Shown: positions 16,875 through 25,319 of the stretch, piece after piece
How positions within the stretch are numbered: position 1 is the stretch's first letter
How the letters are laid out: every line of letters begins with the position of its first letter
Source of the DNA: Lachnospiraceae bacterium
Lineage (GTDB): Bacteria; Bacillota; Clostridia; Lachnospirales; Lachnospiraceae
Assembly: GCA_022483465.1 (NCBI GenBank)
Contig: JAKVNF010000001.1
Location: 496,001-560,000, forward strand
DNA length: 64,000 nt
Direction: 5' to 3'
The notes under the pieces: generated by a model
The model's input: only the letters and a program-made list of their open reading frames with translations
The model's database searches: none
What the model was told of the DNA's origin: nothing
Translations under genes and position numbers: made by a program

Positions 16875-19800
16875 TGACCAGGTCCACAGCGAACCCGAAC
16901 CAGCTCAAAGGCGGAATTATTCTTGATCTGACTGAATTCCGTATAGGTATTGGTCAGATCCTCTGCGCTCTCCACAGAGCTGAGGTACACACCTGCGATG
17001 GAAACATTCTCAACTCCATTGACAACATCGTAAACAGAATTGTTAGAATCGGGCTTATCAAGCAGCTCGGTACCGGCCGGAATTTTCGATCCCTTCACCG
17101 CAATGATCCAATAGAGCGACCCGCGGTTGAACTTAACTGCTGTAGTTCCATCCACAGCGGTATCCTGCACATTCCCATACCAGGCAGTCTTGGAAGCACT
17201 GAAATCCACGGTTCCCGACAACACGACGCTCGTGCTGACACTCACGCCGGCAATGGTCTTGGAAGTTCCCCCCGGCCCGACCACAGAGCCGCTCAGCGTG
17301 AACGAGTTTCCTGTCGTCACCTTGCTGTAATTTGCTGCATTCACCTGCTTTGCATAGTAGGTCAGAAGGTAAGCACCGGTCCCAAACCCATCTGACAGGA
17401 TGCTGGGAGTGAACGAGAAGGTGGTCTTGTCATCGATGTCGAGCCAAACAGTCTTTGAGGGAGTCAGCGCCGAAAGCGCGTTCGCCGCCGCCTGGTCATT
17501 TGCATAGGAAGCATTCTCACCAAGGCCATTCACATAGTAGTCCACCCTGAGGTATCCGGCATAATGGAGCGCTTCTCCGCCGCCCGACAGAGCATCCTGG
17601 AAGATAGCCGAAGAGACATTCCACTGGCCCTTCTCGTTGACCACAACCTGGTACTGAATGCTTCCGGAGGGAATCGTCTTCGATTCCGTGGAAGTGCTCT
17701 GCTGCCAAGCATCGCCGGCGTACACATAGGCACTCTCCGGTGCTGTCTGCATGATACTCTCTGATATCGGTGTTCCCTGGAGCTTTCGATCCCATTTCTG
17801 ACTTGTCAGGGTAGAGCTGGCATTTCCGGCGCCGAGTGTCTGATTGCCAAAGGCAGCATTGGTATCGTCCGAATAGGCACCGGCTCGGTTTCCCAGCTGA
17901 ACAGAACCGTCTGACGTTCCCGCCGCCTCGTCGAGCACACTCTTCTTCAGCTTGACATTGAAGGTGACTGTCTTGCTCTCTCCCTTTCCCAGGTCTCCAA
18001 TATAGAGGTTGAAGCCGGGATTCTCATTGCTGGGTTTGACCACAAAGTACGGTGTTGCGAGCGCACTGCTTTCGGAAGACCTCTCGTTTGCGGTCTTGAA
18101 ATTGCCTACAGCAGTTGTTCCGGAGTAAACCTTGAAATCCGTCCAACTGCCATTGTTTTCCAGTAAAGCACTCCGTACCGCGTCCTCACCGATATTGGTG
18201 TTGTACACGCCAAAGTCATCTGAGATCTTGACATTGCGGAGCGTCCAGGTATTGGAGCTGCTCGCCGTAACTGTCACCGTATAGGGAATGATCACCGCAT
18301 CATCTGTGATCTGCACCGTTCCAGCTTTTTTGGTCACTGTCGCACTGGTTCTCGGTGTAAAGATAGACTTCACAGCGGAGCGCTTATTCTCTCCCGATGC
18401 AGGCGTCGCCGTGTTGGTCACCGTACCGTTCCCGGCAGACGCTGCGCCTGCATATCCATCCTGCAGCTTCACCCGATAGGTCAGTGTTCTCTGCTCACCA
18501 GGCTGCATTGTCCCGATCGTCCAGAGAATTGTTCCCGGATCGCTCTGTCCTGGCGCTGCGGCATACTCCACGGTCCCTGGAGTCGGAGCATTACCTCCCT
18601 TCGTGATGGTCTCGTATGGCTGTTCCGTGCTTGTAGTGCTGCTCAGGGAGAGTATTGTGCCCGCTGCAGGTATCCCTATATAGGAAGCCACCGCTTTTGC
18701 ATTCGTCGTAAAGTGATCCGTTACCGTAACTGCCGGCATGGCGGCATCGCCGTTCACAATGGTAAGCGTATATTCCAGATAGGAGCTGCCGTTTTCTTCT
18801 ATATAAATTGGATCAGACTTCGTGAGATTCAGCGTTCCGTTTTTGGAGTCATAGTTTGGGTCAAACCGCAGCTCGAAACTGGCATCTCCGATTACCAGGG
18901 TCTGGTTATAGTTTTCCCGCACCTTTTCCGGATCCGGGGTGGCCATGAAGGTAAAATTGGCATTCTGAATGATGGAGTTTTCCCCGTCCCTCTGAATGAT
19001 CGATTTCAGGTAATCTTCTGTCAGGGTGATGGTGATTCTCGTACCGGAGGCGGTGATGGTTCCTACCTGATCCTGTCCGTTCAGAATGGTGCCATTTGCC
19101 ACATAAGGATTTTGTAAAAGATCCGGAATGTCGTAGTAGAGCGTACAGCCGCTGTCAATCAGCTCCTGTGTCTTGATTCCCGAATAATCAATGGTAATAC
19201 GGAACGGCACATTCAGCGGAATCAGTGTCTCCGAGGAGACGGAAGTCCATGTGCTTCCATTCTGCCAGCTGATCTGCGACCCAGTGATGTATTTTGATTT
19301 GGTCGTCCCATCCGAATTCGTTATTTTCTCAGCGATGTTGATCCCCGAGGTGGTGGCAGCAAGTGCCCTTTTCACCCGAAGGCGGGAGGCAAAGGAGAGG
19401 GTATAGGTTCTGTCCCCAAAGGTCAGCGTTCTTGTCCGGTCGGCTGCCGTGGTGAGCTTGTCGGTGTTCGGTGCTGCCGTAAAGGTCAGATGTGCCCCTG
19501 TGAGCTCCTTTGCAGCATCTTCTTTGTTCAAATGAAGGACCAGCTTGCTGGTATCCGCGGCGTCGGAATCCTCCGCATCACTCCCGGTCGTGGTGATCTC
19601 GGCCGCACTGGTCACCTCCGCATCCTCTGACGTAAAGGCGCCGTCCTCCAGATCCTCCAGGGAAGCATCTGTGAGAAACTCCGGGATTTCATAGGTGTAG
19701 TCTCCCGCCTTCATCAGCCTGCTCAGGGTGAAGTCAAACTTCAGCTCTGCGGTCTGCGGAATGCAGGTCACCTCCTCGCCCGTGATCACGGCCTCAGTCC

Positions 19801-20956
19801 AGGGATCGTCAGAAGAAGTCCGATAGTAGACCTTCAGTCCGTCCACGTAGTCCGCAAGATCGACCTCCGCTGTCTTTTTCTCTTCCTTTTTCTCAAAGAC
19901 GGCAGTATAGGTGGTATCCTCGGTGATCGCACTGGCATCGGGGGCGAATGCCGCATCGGTCGAGACATAGGTTCTGTCCTTGCCGCTGCCTTCTCCCTTC
20001 ACCCAGCCGAGGAAGGTGTAACCCTCATTGGCCTCAGCCGTCGAACCGGTCAGTTGGATCTCGCTCTCACTCCCTGTCTGAAAGCTCTCGCTCTCGGGCG
20101 AAACCTTGCCGCCCTCTCCGGCTGCATAGGTGACGGTGATGGTCTTGCTCTCTTTTTCCTTCTCAAAGTTTGCAAAGTAGGTGGTGTCCTCTGCGACATC
20201 CGTCGGAACAAAGACCGCATCCGTGGAGACCTCCACCATCTCGCCGTCCTGCTCGAGTATCCAGTCCACAAATTCATATCCCTCATTGGGCTTTGCGGTG
20301 GATCCCTGGAAGGTCACCTCTTCGGAATCCCCCTCCGCTTTGCCCTCCTCTTCGGATAAGGTGACACTTCCCATGGTCTTGTCTGCGGACTGGTACTTCA
20401 CAGTGATGCGGGTTTCCGCTTTCTTGTCGGTCTCATCAGCCTTCGTGTCTTCGGTATCCGCCTCTTCACTGCTCTTCGTGGAGGCGTTCGCCGTGCTCTT
20501 GCCCGTACCGCTTTCGCCGGTCTTCTCATCGGAAGATGCAAAGGATGCGTCCGTGCCGGCAGCATCGCTCCCGTCGGCGGTATCATCTGTCGTCTGCTCC
20601 GATGTCGAAGCCTCCGCATCCGCGCCATCGGACCCTGCTGTGTCCTCCTGCGCGTTGGAATCACTGCTGCTATTGTCCGAACCGGGCACAGAATCAGCGG
20701 CATCGCTCGATGACGGGGATGCCTCTGTGTTCGAAGCGGTTTCCGTTTGTGTTTCCGTTTGGGTTTCTGTCTGGGTTTCCGGTGTCTCGGAAGATGTGGT
20801 TTCCGTGTTATCCGTAGACGCCTCCGCATTTACTTCTGCGGAGACGATTGGCAGATCCGATCCGCCCGCATTGATGCGGACCGGGTTGATGCTCACAGTG
20901 AGGATGGAAGCAGCGCCCATGATGGCAAGCAGTCTTTTCCAGCTATTTCTCTTCAT
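16871..20956 (-). CDS. Ancillary pilus adhesin, N-terminal part
   Basis: A 1361-residue secreted protein that begins the pilus operon. Residues 1-31 are a signal peptide, followed by a Thr/Ser/Glu-rich stretch with repeated TETQ to about residue 190. Two InlB-B-type repeats follow, near 190-275 and 276-360 (ending YFANFEK and YTAVFEK). Long series of immunoglobulin-like adhesin domains make up the rest. It ends abruptly in VRVRCGPGQ with no sorting signal. Reading in the -1 frame from about 16910 joins it to the next frame, which carries the missing anchor. The ATG at 20956 has an AGAGGGA ribosome site. A MITE now lies 35 bp upstream of the start codon, separating it from its promoter. Confidence 0.8.
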   Translation of the reverse strand: MKRNSWKRLLAIMGAASILTVSINPVRINAGGSDLPIVSAEVNAEASTDNTETTSSETPETQTETQTETQTETASNTEASPSSSDAADSVPGSDNSSSDSNAQEDTAGSDGADAEASTSEQTTDDTADGSDAAGTDASFASSDEKTGESGTGKSTANASTKSSEEADTEDTKADETDKKAETRITVKYQSADKTMGSVTLSEEEGKAEGDSEEVTFQGSTAKPNEGYEFVDWILEQDGEMVEVSTDAVFVPTDVAEDTTYFANFEKEKESKTITVTYAAGEGGKVSPESESFQTGSESEIQLTGSTAEANEGYTFLGWVKGEGSGKDRTYVSTDAAFAPDASAITEDTTYTAVFEKKEEKKTAEVDLADYVDGLKVYYRTSSDDPWTEAVITGEEVTCIPQTAELKFDFTLSRLMKAGDYTYEIPEFLTDASLEDLEDGAFTSEDAEVTSAAEITTTGSDAEDSDAADTSKLVLHLNKEDAAKELTGAHLTFTAAPNTDKLTTAADRTRTLTFGDRTYTLSFASRLRVKRALAATTSGINIAEKITNSDGTTKSKYITGSQISWQNGSTWTSVSSETLIPLNVPFRITIDYSGIKTQELIDSGCTLYYDIPDLLQNPYVANGTILNGQDQVGTITASGTRITITLTEDYLKSIIQRDGENSIIQNANFTFMATPDPEKVRENYNQTLVIGDASFELRFDPNYDSKNGTLNLTKSDPIYIEENGSSYLEYTLTIVNGDAAMPAVTVTDHFTTNAKAVASYIGIPAAGTILSLSSTTSTEQPYETITKGGNAPTPGTVEYAAAPGQSDPGTILWTIGTMQPGEQRTLTYRVKLQDGYAGAASAGNGTVTNTATPASGENKRSAVKSIFTPRTSATVTKKAGTVQITDDAVIIPYTVTVTASSSNTWTLRNVKISDDFGVYNTNIGEDAVRSALLENNGSWTDFKVYSGTTAVGNFKTANERSSESSALATPYFVVKPSNENPGFNLYIGDLGKGESKTVTFNVKLKKSVLDEAAGTSDGSVQLGNRAGAYSDDTNAAFGNQTLGAGNASSTLTSQKWDRKLQGTPISESIMQTAPESAYVYAGDAWQQSTSTESKTIPSGSIQYQVVVNEKGQWNVSSAIFQDALSGGGEALHYAGYLRVDYYVNGLGENASYANDQAAANALSALTPSKTVWLDIDDKTTFSFTPSILSDGFGTGAYLLTYYAKQVNAANYSKVTTGNSFTLSGSVVGPGGTSKTIAGVSVSTSVVLSGTVDFSASKTAWYGNVQDTAVDGTTAVKFNRGSLYWIIAVKGSKIPAGTELLDKPDSNNSVYDVVNGVENVSIAGVYLSSVESAEDLTNTYTEFSQIKNNSAFELVRVRCGPGQ

Positions 20957-20991
20957 TTGTTCCCTCTGCGTAATGAAAACAGGTATGCATT

Positions 20992-21299
20992 GGCGTTAGT
21001 TAAGAAACGGGTTGATAAGCGATCGCCTAGCATGAGACCACTAATCCCTCACTTTGAGCTCGAGCTGGGTACACTCCTATCCGTGCTGTGTTGCATCATG
21101 TAACAAAGCATCACCTAGATTGCCTAAAAGCATACACCCACTTGCCGAGCATGTGACTATAAATAACAAGATAGGCATTATGCAGAGAAGAAAAGAGCTC
21201 CAAATGGGGATTCTATATCTTCATCAGACATTATCGCGTCGAGAGTTCACCATGGAGGTTGTGGTATGGAACCCGTCAACCCGGTTCTTTACTAACGCC
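20992..21299. mobile_element. MITE copy 1 (308 bp) in the leader of the pilus operon
   Basis: A 308-bp non-autonomous element. The ends begin GGCGTTAGT and are inverted repeats close to the 29-bp ends of the IS1595-type element at 11882. An 8-bp target repeat, TATGCATT, flanks it at 20984-20991 and 21300-21307. It has no convincing gene. It is inverted relative to copy 2 at 30182 and differs from it at about four positions by eye. It sits between the consensus promoter at 21407 and the adhesin start codon, so the pilus leader is now about 440 nt instead of about 130. Confidence 0.92.
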
Positions 21300-21406
21300 T
21301 ATGCATTTCTGGCGCGATGGGCAGGAAGACCCAATGCAGGTCCCCCTGCCGGGGTGTATCGACAGTAATGCGCAGCAAAAATAAGAATGAATCCTAGTAA
21401 GTCATT

Positions 21407-21435
21407 ATATTATTGAGATATAATTCACTTGTCAA
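21407..21435 (-). promoter_or_regulatory. Consensus promoter of the pilus operon
   Basis: On the minus strand, TTGACA (21430-21435) and TAATAT (21407-21412) are 17 bp apart, a near-perfect sigma-A promoter. Transcription would start near 21400 and read through the MITE into the adhesin gene. The AT-rich stretch upstream (21436-21600) has two copies of ATTTTCAC, possibly regulator sites; nothing else is recognised there. Confidence 0.7.
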
Positions 21436-21667
21436 TCGAATGACATATAATTTTCCCGTCAAACCAGCCAGAAATTGCTTATTATACGGCGTTGTGATAG
21501 CTTTCATGATTGCTGGACACTTTTGGTGTGATCTGATGTTTCACCAAATTTTCACTATTTTCAGGAGACGTTTCATATCATATTTGTATCATGTGTTTCC
21601 TGTTCCGGGGCGATCCGGCCTGCTGCCCCGATGCCCTCTCCTGCTGCCGGGCCCCGTTTTTTCCACA

Positions 21668-21700
21668 GAAAAAGCGGGCAGGCTCCTCGCCTGCCCGCCC
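21668..21700 (-). terminator. Terminator after the broken sortase gene
   Basis: On the minus strand GCGGGCAGGC pairs with GCCTGCCCGC around a GAGGA loop, then TTTTTCTG. It closes the second sortase transcription unit. Confidence 0.85.
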
Positions 21701-21769
21701 GAGCGGATCTGCTCTTGTTTGTCTGTTTTCGTTTTGGTTTCTTCCGCTTCCGGCGGTTCTCCCATCATC

Positions 21770-22141
21770 TCAGGGCGTCTCGTCCGAGAACACGCCATCC
21801 AGCACGCCGCAGGTCACAAAGTTGTCCGTGTGGCCGGTGCCGTAGCAGGTGGAGAGGGTGACAAGATCCGGGTGGTCCGAAAAGTCCACCGCCCCCTCTT
21901 CCGGCGCATAGGCAGAGGCGCTCTGCAGGCGCTTTACCAGGGCGTCGTAGTCTTCCTCTGTCTCCACGGTGCTGCTGTAGATCGCATCGAACGCCGGCAG
22001 CGTCAGGTACGCATAGATCCGATAGCGAAGGACCCGTTTCCCGGTGTACAGGTAGAAGTAGGGATTCTCCTTGGCCAGGGCGGGATCCTGCAGAAACTTC
22101 TTCAGGCTCCCAAACATGGTCCCGTTCTTCATGTTGTGACC
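21770..22141 (-). pseudogene. Second class B sortase, 3' fragment
   Basis: The C-terminal 123 residues of a sortase cut by the IS at 22145-23532. It begins at the catalytic histidine block (GHNMKNGTMFGSL) and contains the cysteine in VTLSTCYGTG. The usual downstream arginine (DxR before a beta-strand) seems to be replaced: the local sequence is HTDNFVTCG. Removing the IS and one ATA target repeat restores LIYGHNM in frame with the 5' fragment and gives a sortase of about 297 residues. It has no start of its own. Confidence 0.9.
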
Positions 22142-22144
22142 ATA

Positions 22145-23532
22145 GGAACTGTAACGAAACAAGTACTTCAAGTTTTGTGAGGACGAATGATGTAATTCCA
22201 ATAGCCAAGGGGCTCGCATCGTTCAAGACAAATGGAATCCATTTCCTCGTCGCTAACCTTACGCTTCAATTCGTAATGGTTTTCATCAACCTTGCAGATT
22301 ACCTTGAGACCTTTGTTTGTCGTCGTTGAGGAAATAAGGCTCACTATCGTTTCAATATCGATCAACGGCTTACCCTGCCAATTCTTTGAGATATAGCAGA
22401 AAAGACGATGCTCAACCTTGTTCCATTTGGATGTACCAGATGGATAATGCGATATGTGTAGTTCAAGGCCGGTATAATCCGCGATCTGTTGCAGTTCGTA
22501 CTTCCACAGCCGCACGCGCACGCCATTGCTTCCACCGCTGTCTGCAGTAATGTACAGTTTTTTTGCATCGGGGAAAGTGTTCTTTCCTACAGCTTCCCAC
22601 CAGCGGAGTATGCTTTCTGATGCGAATTCGGCAGTATCGTGGTCTGTTCCAAGGTTAACAAAACCAGTGTTATCGTTCACAACGTAGATGCCATATGGTG
22701 CGACCTTTCCCAGTCCTTCAATGGCAAAGTCATGATCCAAAACCTTCCTGGGATCCCTGGATTTTCGGTATTCCTGACCGTTATTCTTGAAATTGCCAAC
22801 CAGCTCTTTCTTCTTGGTGTCGACTGAAATAACCGGTTGATTCTCATTCAAAAAAGATGCTGACTTGTTGTTGATAAATTCAAACTGTGCGTTCCGATCG
22901 GGGTGCTGCTCACCCAGCTGGAGGCTCTTCTGATTCTGCTGCTTGCTATACCCCAGCTGATCCAATACATCGCTTACGATGTTCTGACTGATCTTTACAT
23001 TGTGATCTGTATTGACTTGCTCTGCGATTTTGCGAAGACTCATCGTAGTCCAGCGCAGTACCTTTGTTGGCACCCCATATGTACTGTTATCGATGATTTC
23101 CTCGATCCACTTCGGCAAATCCGGATTCTTTGAGACAGCACTCTTTCTTCCGCCTCCTGGTTTTCTGAGGCGCGGAGCACCATTTGGCTTGACACTGTCC
23201 GTCTTCTTAGTGGCATCGGATACTTTGGCAGCTGCCTTCACTTCGGATGCACCGGCTGCGATAGTTGTGCGTGACTTGCCTGTCATATCCTTGACAGTTT
23301 CAATTCCACCATAACCGATTGCATTTGCGATGATACCTACAAAGATGCGTTTTTGCTTCTCATTGAGGTAAGGCATCATTTCGGTACTTATCTTTGTGAC
23401 GAATTCTTTGGTCTCGGGACTGACTGGCATAGTACACCTCCTGACCAAAGTATATGATATATGTCACGAAATAACAAGGGTATTTGTTATTGATTCTCGG
23501 TCGAAACAACCAGTTTATTTCATGGCTATTCC
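22145..23532 (-). mobile_element. ISAzo13-like insertion sequence inside a sortase gene
   Basis: An element of about 1388 bp. Both ends begin GGAA and continue as weak inverted repeats (GGAACTGTAACGAAACAAGT against GGAATAGCCATGAAATAAAC). The host gene is restored exactly by removing the element and one copy of ATA (22142-22144 and 23533-23535), so I read ATA as the target repeat. The flanks share CTATGG, so the boundary could shift by a few bases. It encodes one transposase. Confidence 0.8.
22168..23430 (-). CDS. ISAzo13-family transposase
   Basis: A 420-residue transposase. The ATG at 23430 follows AGGAGGTG and is preferred to an ATG 18 bp upstream. The N-terminal helix-turn-helix region (YGGIETVKDMTGKSRTTIAAG) is followed by RKPGGGRK, then the DDE domain with VISVDTKKKELVGNFKN near 215, LYITADSGGSNG near 295 and HYPSGTSKWNKVEHRLF near 335. 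These are the signatures of the ISAzo13 (Rhodopirellula-type) family. The frame is intact. Base composition is far more AT-rich than the flanking sortase gene, which supports recent arrival. Confidence 0.88.
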   Translation of the reverse strand: MPVSPETKEFVTKISTEMMPYLNEKQKRIFVGIIANAIGYGGIETVKDMTGKSRTTIAAGASEVKAAAKVSDATKKTDSVKPNGAPRLRKPGGGRKSAVSKNPDLPKWIEEIIDNSTYGVPTKVLRWTTMSLRKIAEQVNTDHNVKISQNIVSDVLDQLGYSKQQNQKSLQLGEQHPDRNAQFEFINNKSASFLNENQPVISVDTKKKELVGNFKNNGQEYRKSRDPRKVLDHDFAIEGLGKVAPYGIYVVNDNTGFVNLGTDHDTAEFASESILRWWEAVGKNTFPDAKKLYITADSGGSNGVRVRLWKYELQQIADYTGLELHISHYPSGTSKWNKVEHRLFCYISKNWQGKPLIDIETIVSLISSTTTNKGLKVICKVDENHYELKRKVSDEEMDSICLERCEPLGYWNYIIRPHKT

Positions 23533-24054
23533 ATAGATCAGGGTGTGCAGGTCCGAAAAGTCCCGGGATGCGTTGCAGTCCACAAAGAGCGACCCGCAGG
23601 GGTTATTGGTCCCGTCAAAGGTCCTTGTCAGGTACTCGGTGTTGTCGCTGCTGTAGGCAACCGGATAGAGAAGATCCAGGGCGGGAACGTAGAGGACCGC
23701 GGCAAAGTCGGGATTGATCTTTTGCAGGGCGGCGGTGCCAAGAGAAAGGGCCGGGTAGTCCGCTTCGCGCTTAAGATCTATCGTCTCCGCTTCCTCCGCG
23801 CTGTCCGAAGCCCCGGCAGTCTCCTCCGCCTCTGCAGAATCCGGCGCCTCCAGCTGCATGTAGGCATCCAGAGAGGCGTAGGCGTTTCGCCCCGCCCGCT
23901 CGGTGAGAAGCTGGCGCAGCGCCCGGTACCCGGAGTAGACAAAGACAACGAGCACGGCGGCAAAGAGGAGGATCAGCAGGGTGCGGTGCGTCCTCTTGTT
24001 TCCTGTCCCCCGATCAGAACTCCTGCCCTCTGCCCGCTTCTGCCTTCTCTTCAT
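23533..24054 (-). pseudogene. Second class B sortase, 5' fragment
   Basis: The N-terminal 174 codons of a second sortase. The ATG at 24054 follows GAGGAGG. A basic start and a membrane anchor (TLLILLFAAVLVVFVYSGY, residues 30-50) are followed by an acidic linker and the beta-barrel start (INPDFAAVLYVPALDLLYPV). It ends at SDLHTLIY, just before the catalytic histidine, where the ISAzo13-like element is inserted. The gene is separate from the pilus operon, with its own terminator at 21668. It may have been a housekeeping or second pilus sortase; its substrate is not evident. Confidence 0.9.
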
Positions 24055-24125
24055 GCTGCCTCCTCTTTGCCGGCCTTTTGCCCCCTATTACCGCACAAAT
24101 TTTCCGCCGGCGCAACCGCAAACCC

Positions 24126-24165
24126 TAAAAAGGCCCCGCCGGGAATATGGATCCCTGCGGGGCCT
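24126..24165 (-). terminator. Terminator of the GDP-fucose operon
   Basis: On the minus strand AGGCCCCGC pairs with GCGGGGCCT, followed by TTTTTAGG, about 85 bp after the manA stop codon. Confidence 0.85.
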
Positions 24166-24248
24166 GTGCACGGTGTCTTGTTTTCAATCTTGTGTTCTTT
24201 CCGATTCCCTCGACCTTGCGTTTTCCTCCGGTCCGGCGGGGTGTCCCC

Positions 24249-25307
24249 CTAGCAGTGGATCCAGAGAAGCTCTGCCTGGCCGTGGAGCTGCACTTCTCTT
24301 CCGCCCGCCGGGAAGAAGACCGTGTCGCCCCGGAAGATCCGGAGGGACTTCCCGTTCCCATCAAAGAGGACGCCGCAGCCGCGGGTGCAAAGTAGCACCG
24401 CAAAGGAGGTGGCGCCCGCCTGGAGCCTTGCCAGGTTCCGGACGCGCTCGGTGTTTAACAGGAGCCGCTCCACCTCAAAGTAGCGGCAGCGGCAGAGAAA
24501 CTCCGAGGCAAAGCCCGGGTGATAGTGGAGGACCCGAAGAGGCTGTCTTGGCATGGCAGCGCTCTTTAGGTTTGCCACCTGGAGCGCCTTGTCCACCTGG
24601 AGGGGGCGCTTCTTTCCGTTCTTGTCCACCCGGTCGTAGTCGTAGAGGCGGTAGGTCAGGTTGGAGCTCTCCTGCACCTCGCAGACAAGAACCCCCGCCC
24701 CGATCGCATGGACTGTGCCGGCCCGGATGTAGAACACATCTCCCCGGTGCACCGGCACCCGCTGCAGGTACTTGCCGATGGTGCCGGAAGATAAGCTCTG
24801 CCGCACCAAATCCTCCGTCATATCTCTCGTAAAGCCGTACACGAGCTCGGCGCCCTCCCTGGCATCGACGACATACCACATCTCGTCCTTTCCCAGGGAC
24901 CCGTTCTCGTGAAGCTTTGCGTAGGCATCGTCCGGGTGAACCTGCACCGACAGGTCCCGGTCAGCGTCGATGAGCTTGACGAGGATCGGGATCTGGTCCG
25001 GGGCGGTCTGGTTCGCAAGGGCATGGCTCCCCAAGAGAGCGGGGTTTTTGCCGACCAGTGCCCGAAGCGTCTCCCCCGCGTGGGGGCCGGAGGCGATCCG
25101 GCTCTCCCCGTCCGAGTGGGTGGAGCACTCCCAGGTCTCGGCAAGGGGCGTCAGATCCAGGTCCTTCGAGAAGTCATCCCGCAGGCGCCTTCCGCCCCAG
25201 AGGTAGTCCTTTCCCGCGGGGACAAGGAGGAAGGGCGCCCGGTCTTCTGCCGATAGGCTTTCGTCCTGTCTTTTCTCCCATCCGCCCCCGCACTGTGTGG
25301 TTTTCAT
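24249..25307 (-). CDS. manA: Mannose-6-phosphate isomerase, class I
   Basis: A 352-residue zinc-dependent isomerase interconverting fructose 6-phosphate and mannose 6-phosphate. The start PAGKDYLWGGRRL, the metal-site region LSVQVHPDDAYA near residue 120 and the GTVHAIGAG block near residue 195 are typical. It is the last gene of an operon whose other members turn mannose phosphate into GDP-fucose, so it would feed that pathway from central metabolism. I used the ATG at 25307, 12 bp after manC and behind GCGGGGG; an in-frame GTG at 25313 is the alternative. A strong terminator follows. The manC protein also has a C-terminal cupin, but this gene supplies the isomerase. Confidence 0.9.
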   Translation of the reverse strand: MKTTQCGGGWEKRQDESLSAEDRAPFLLVPAGKDYLWGGRRLRDDFSKDLDLTPLAETWECSTHSDGESRIASGPHAGETLRALVGKNPALLGSHALANQTAPDQIPILVKLIDADRDLSVQVHPDDAYAKLHENGSLGKDEMWYVVDAREGAELVYGFTRDMTEDLVRQSLSSGTIGKYLQRVPVHRGDVFYIRAGTVHAIGAGVLVCEVQESSNLTYRLYDYDRVDKNGKKRPLQVDKALQVANLKSAAMPRQPLRVLHYHPGFASEFLCRCRYFEVERLLLNTERVRNLARLQAGATSFAVLLCTRGCGVLFDGNGKSLRIFRGDTVFFPAGGREVQLHGQAELLWIHC

Positions 25308-25319
25308 CTTCACCCCCGC

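Noticed and set aside
16850-16930. Programmed -1 frameshift in the adhesin
   Set aside because: No X-XXY-YYZ slippery site or clear downstream pseudoknot is seen at the junction; a one-base deletion is simpler.
21054-21368. Open frame of about 100 codons in each MITE copy
   Set aside because: The frame runs out of the element into unrelated flanks, has no good ribosome site, and the MITE is mostly paired or non-coding by character.
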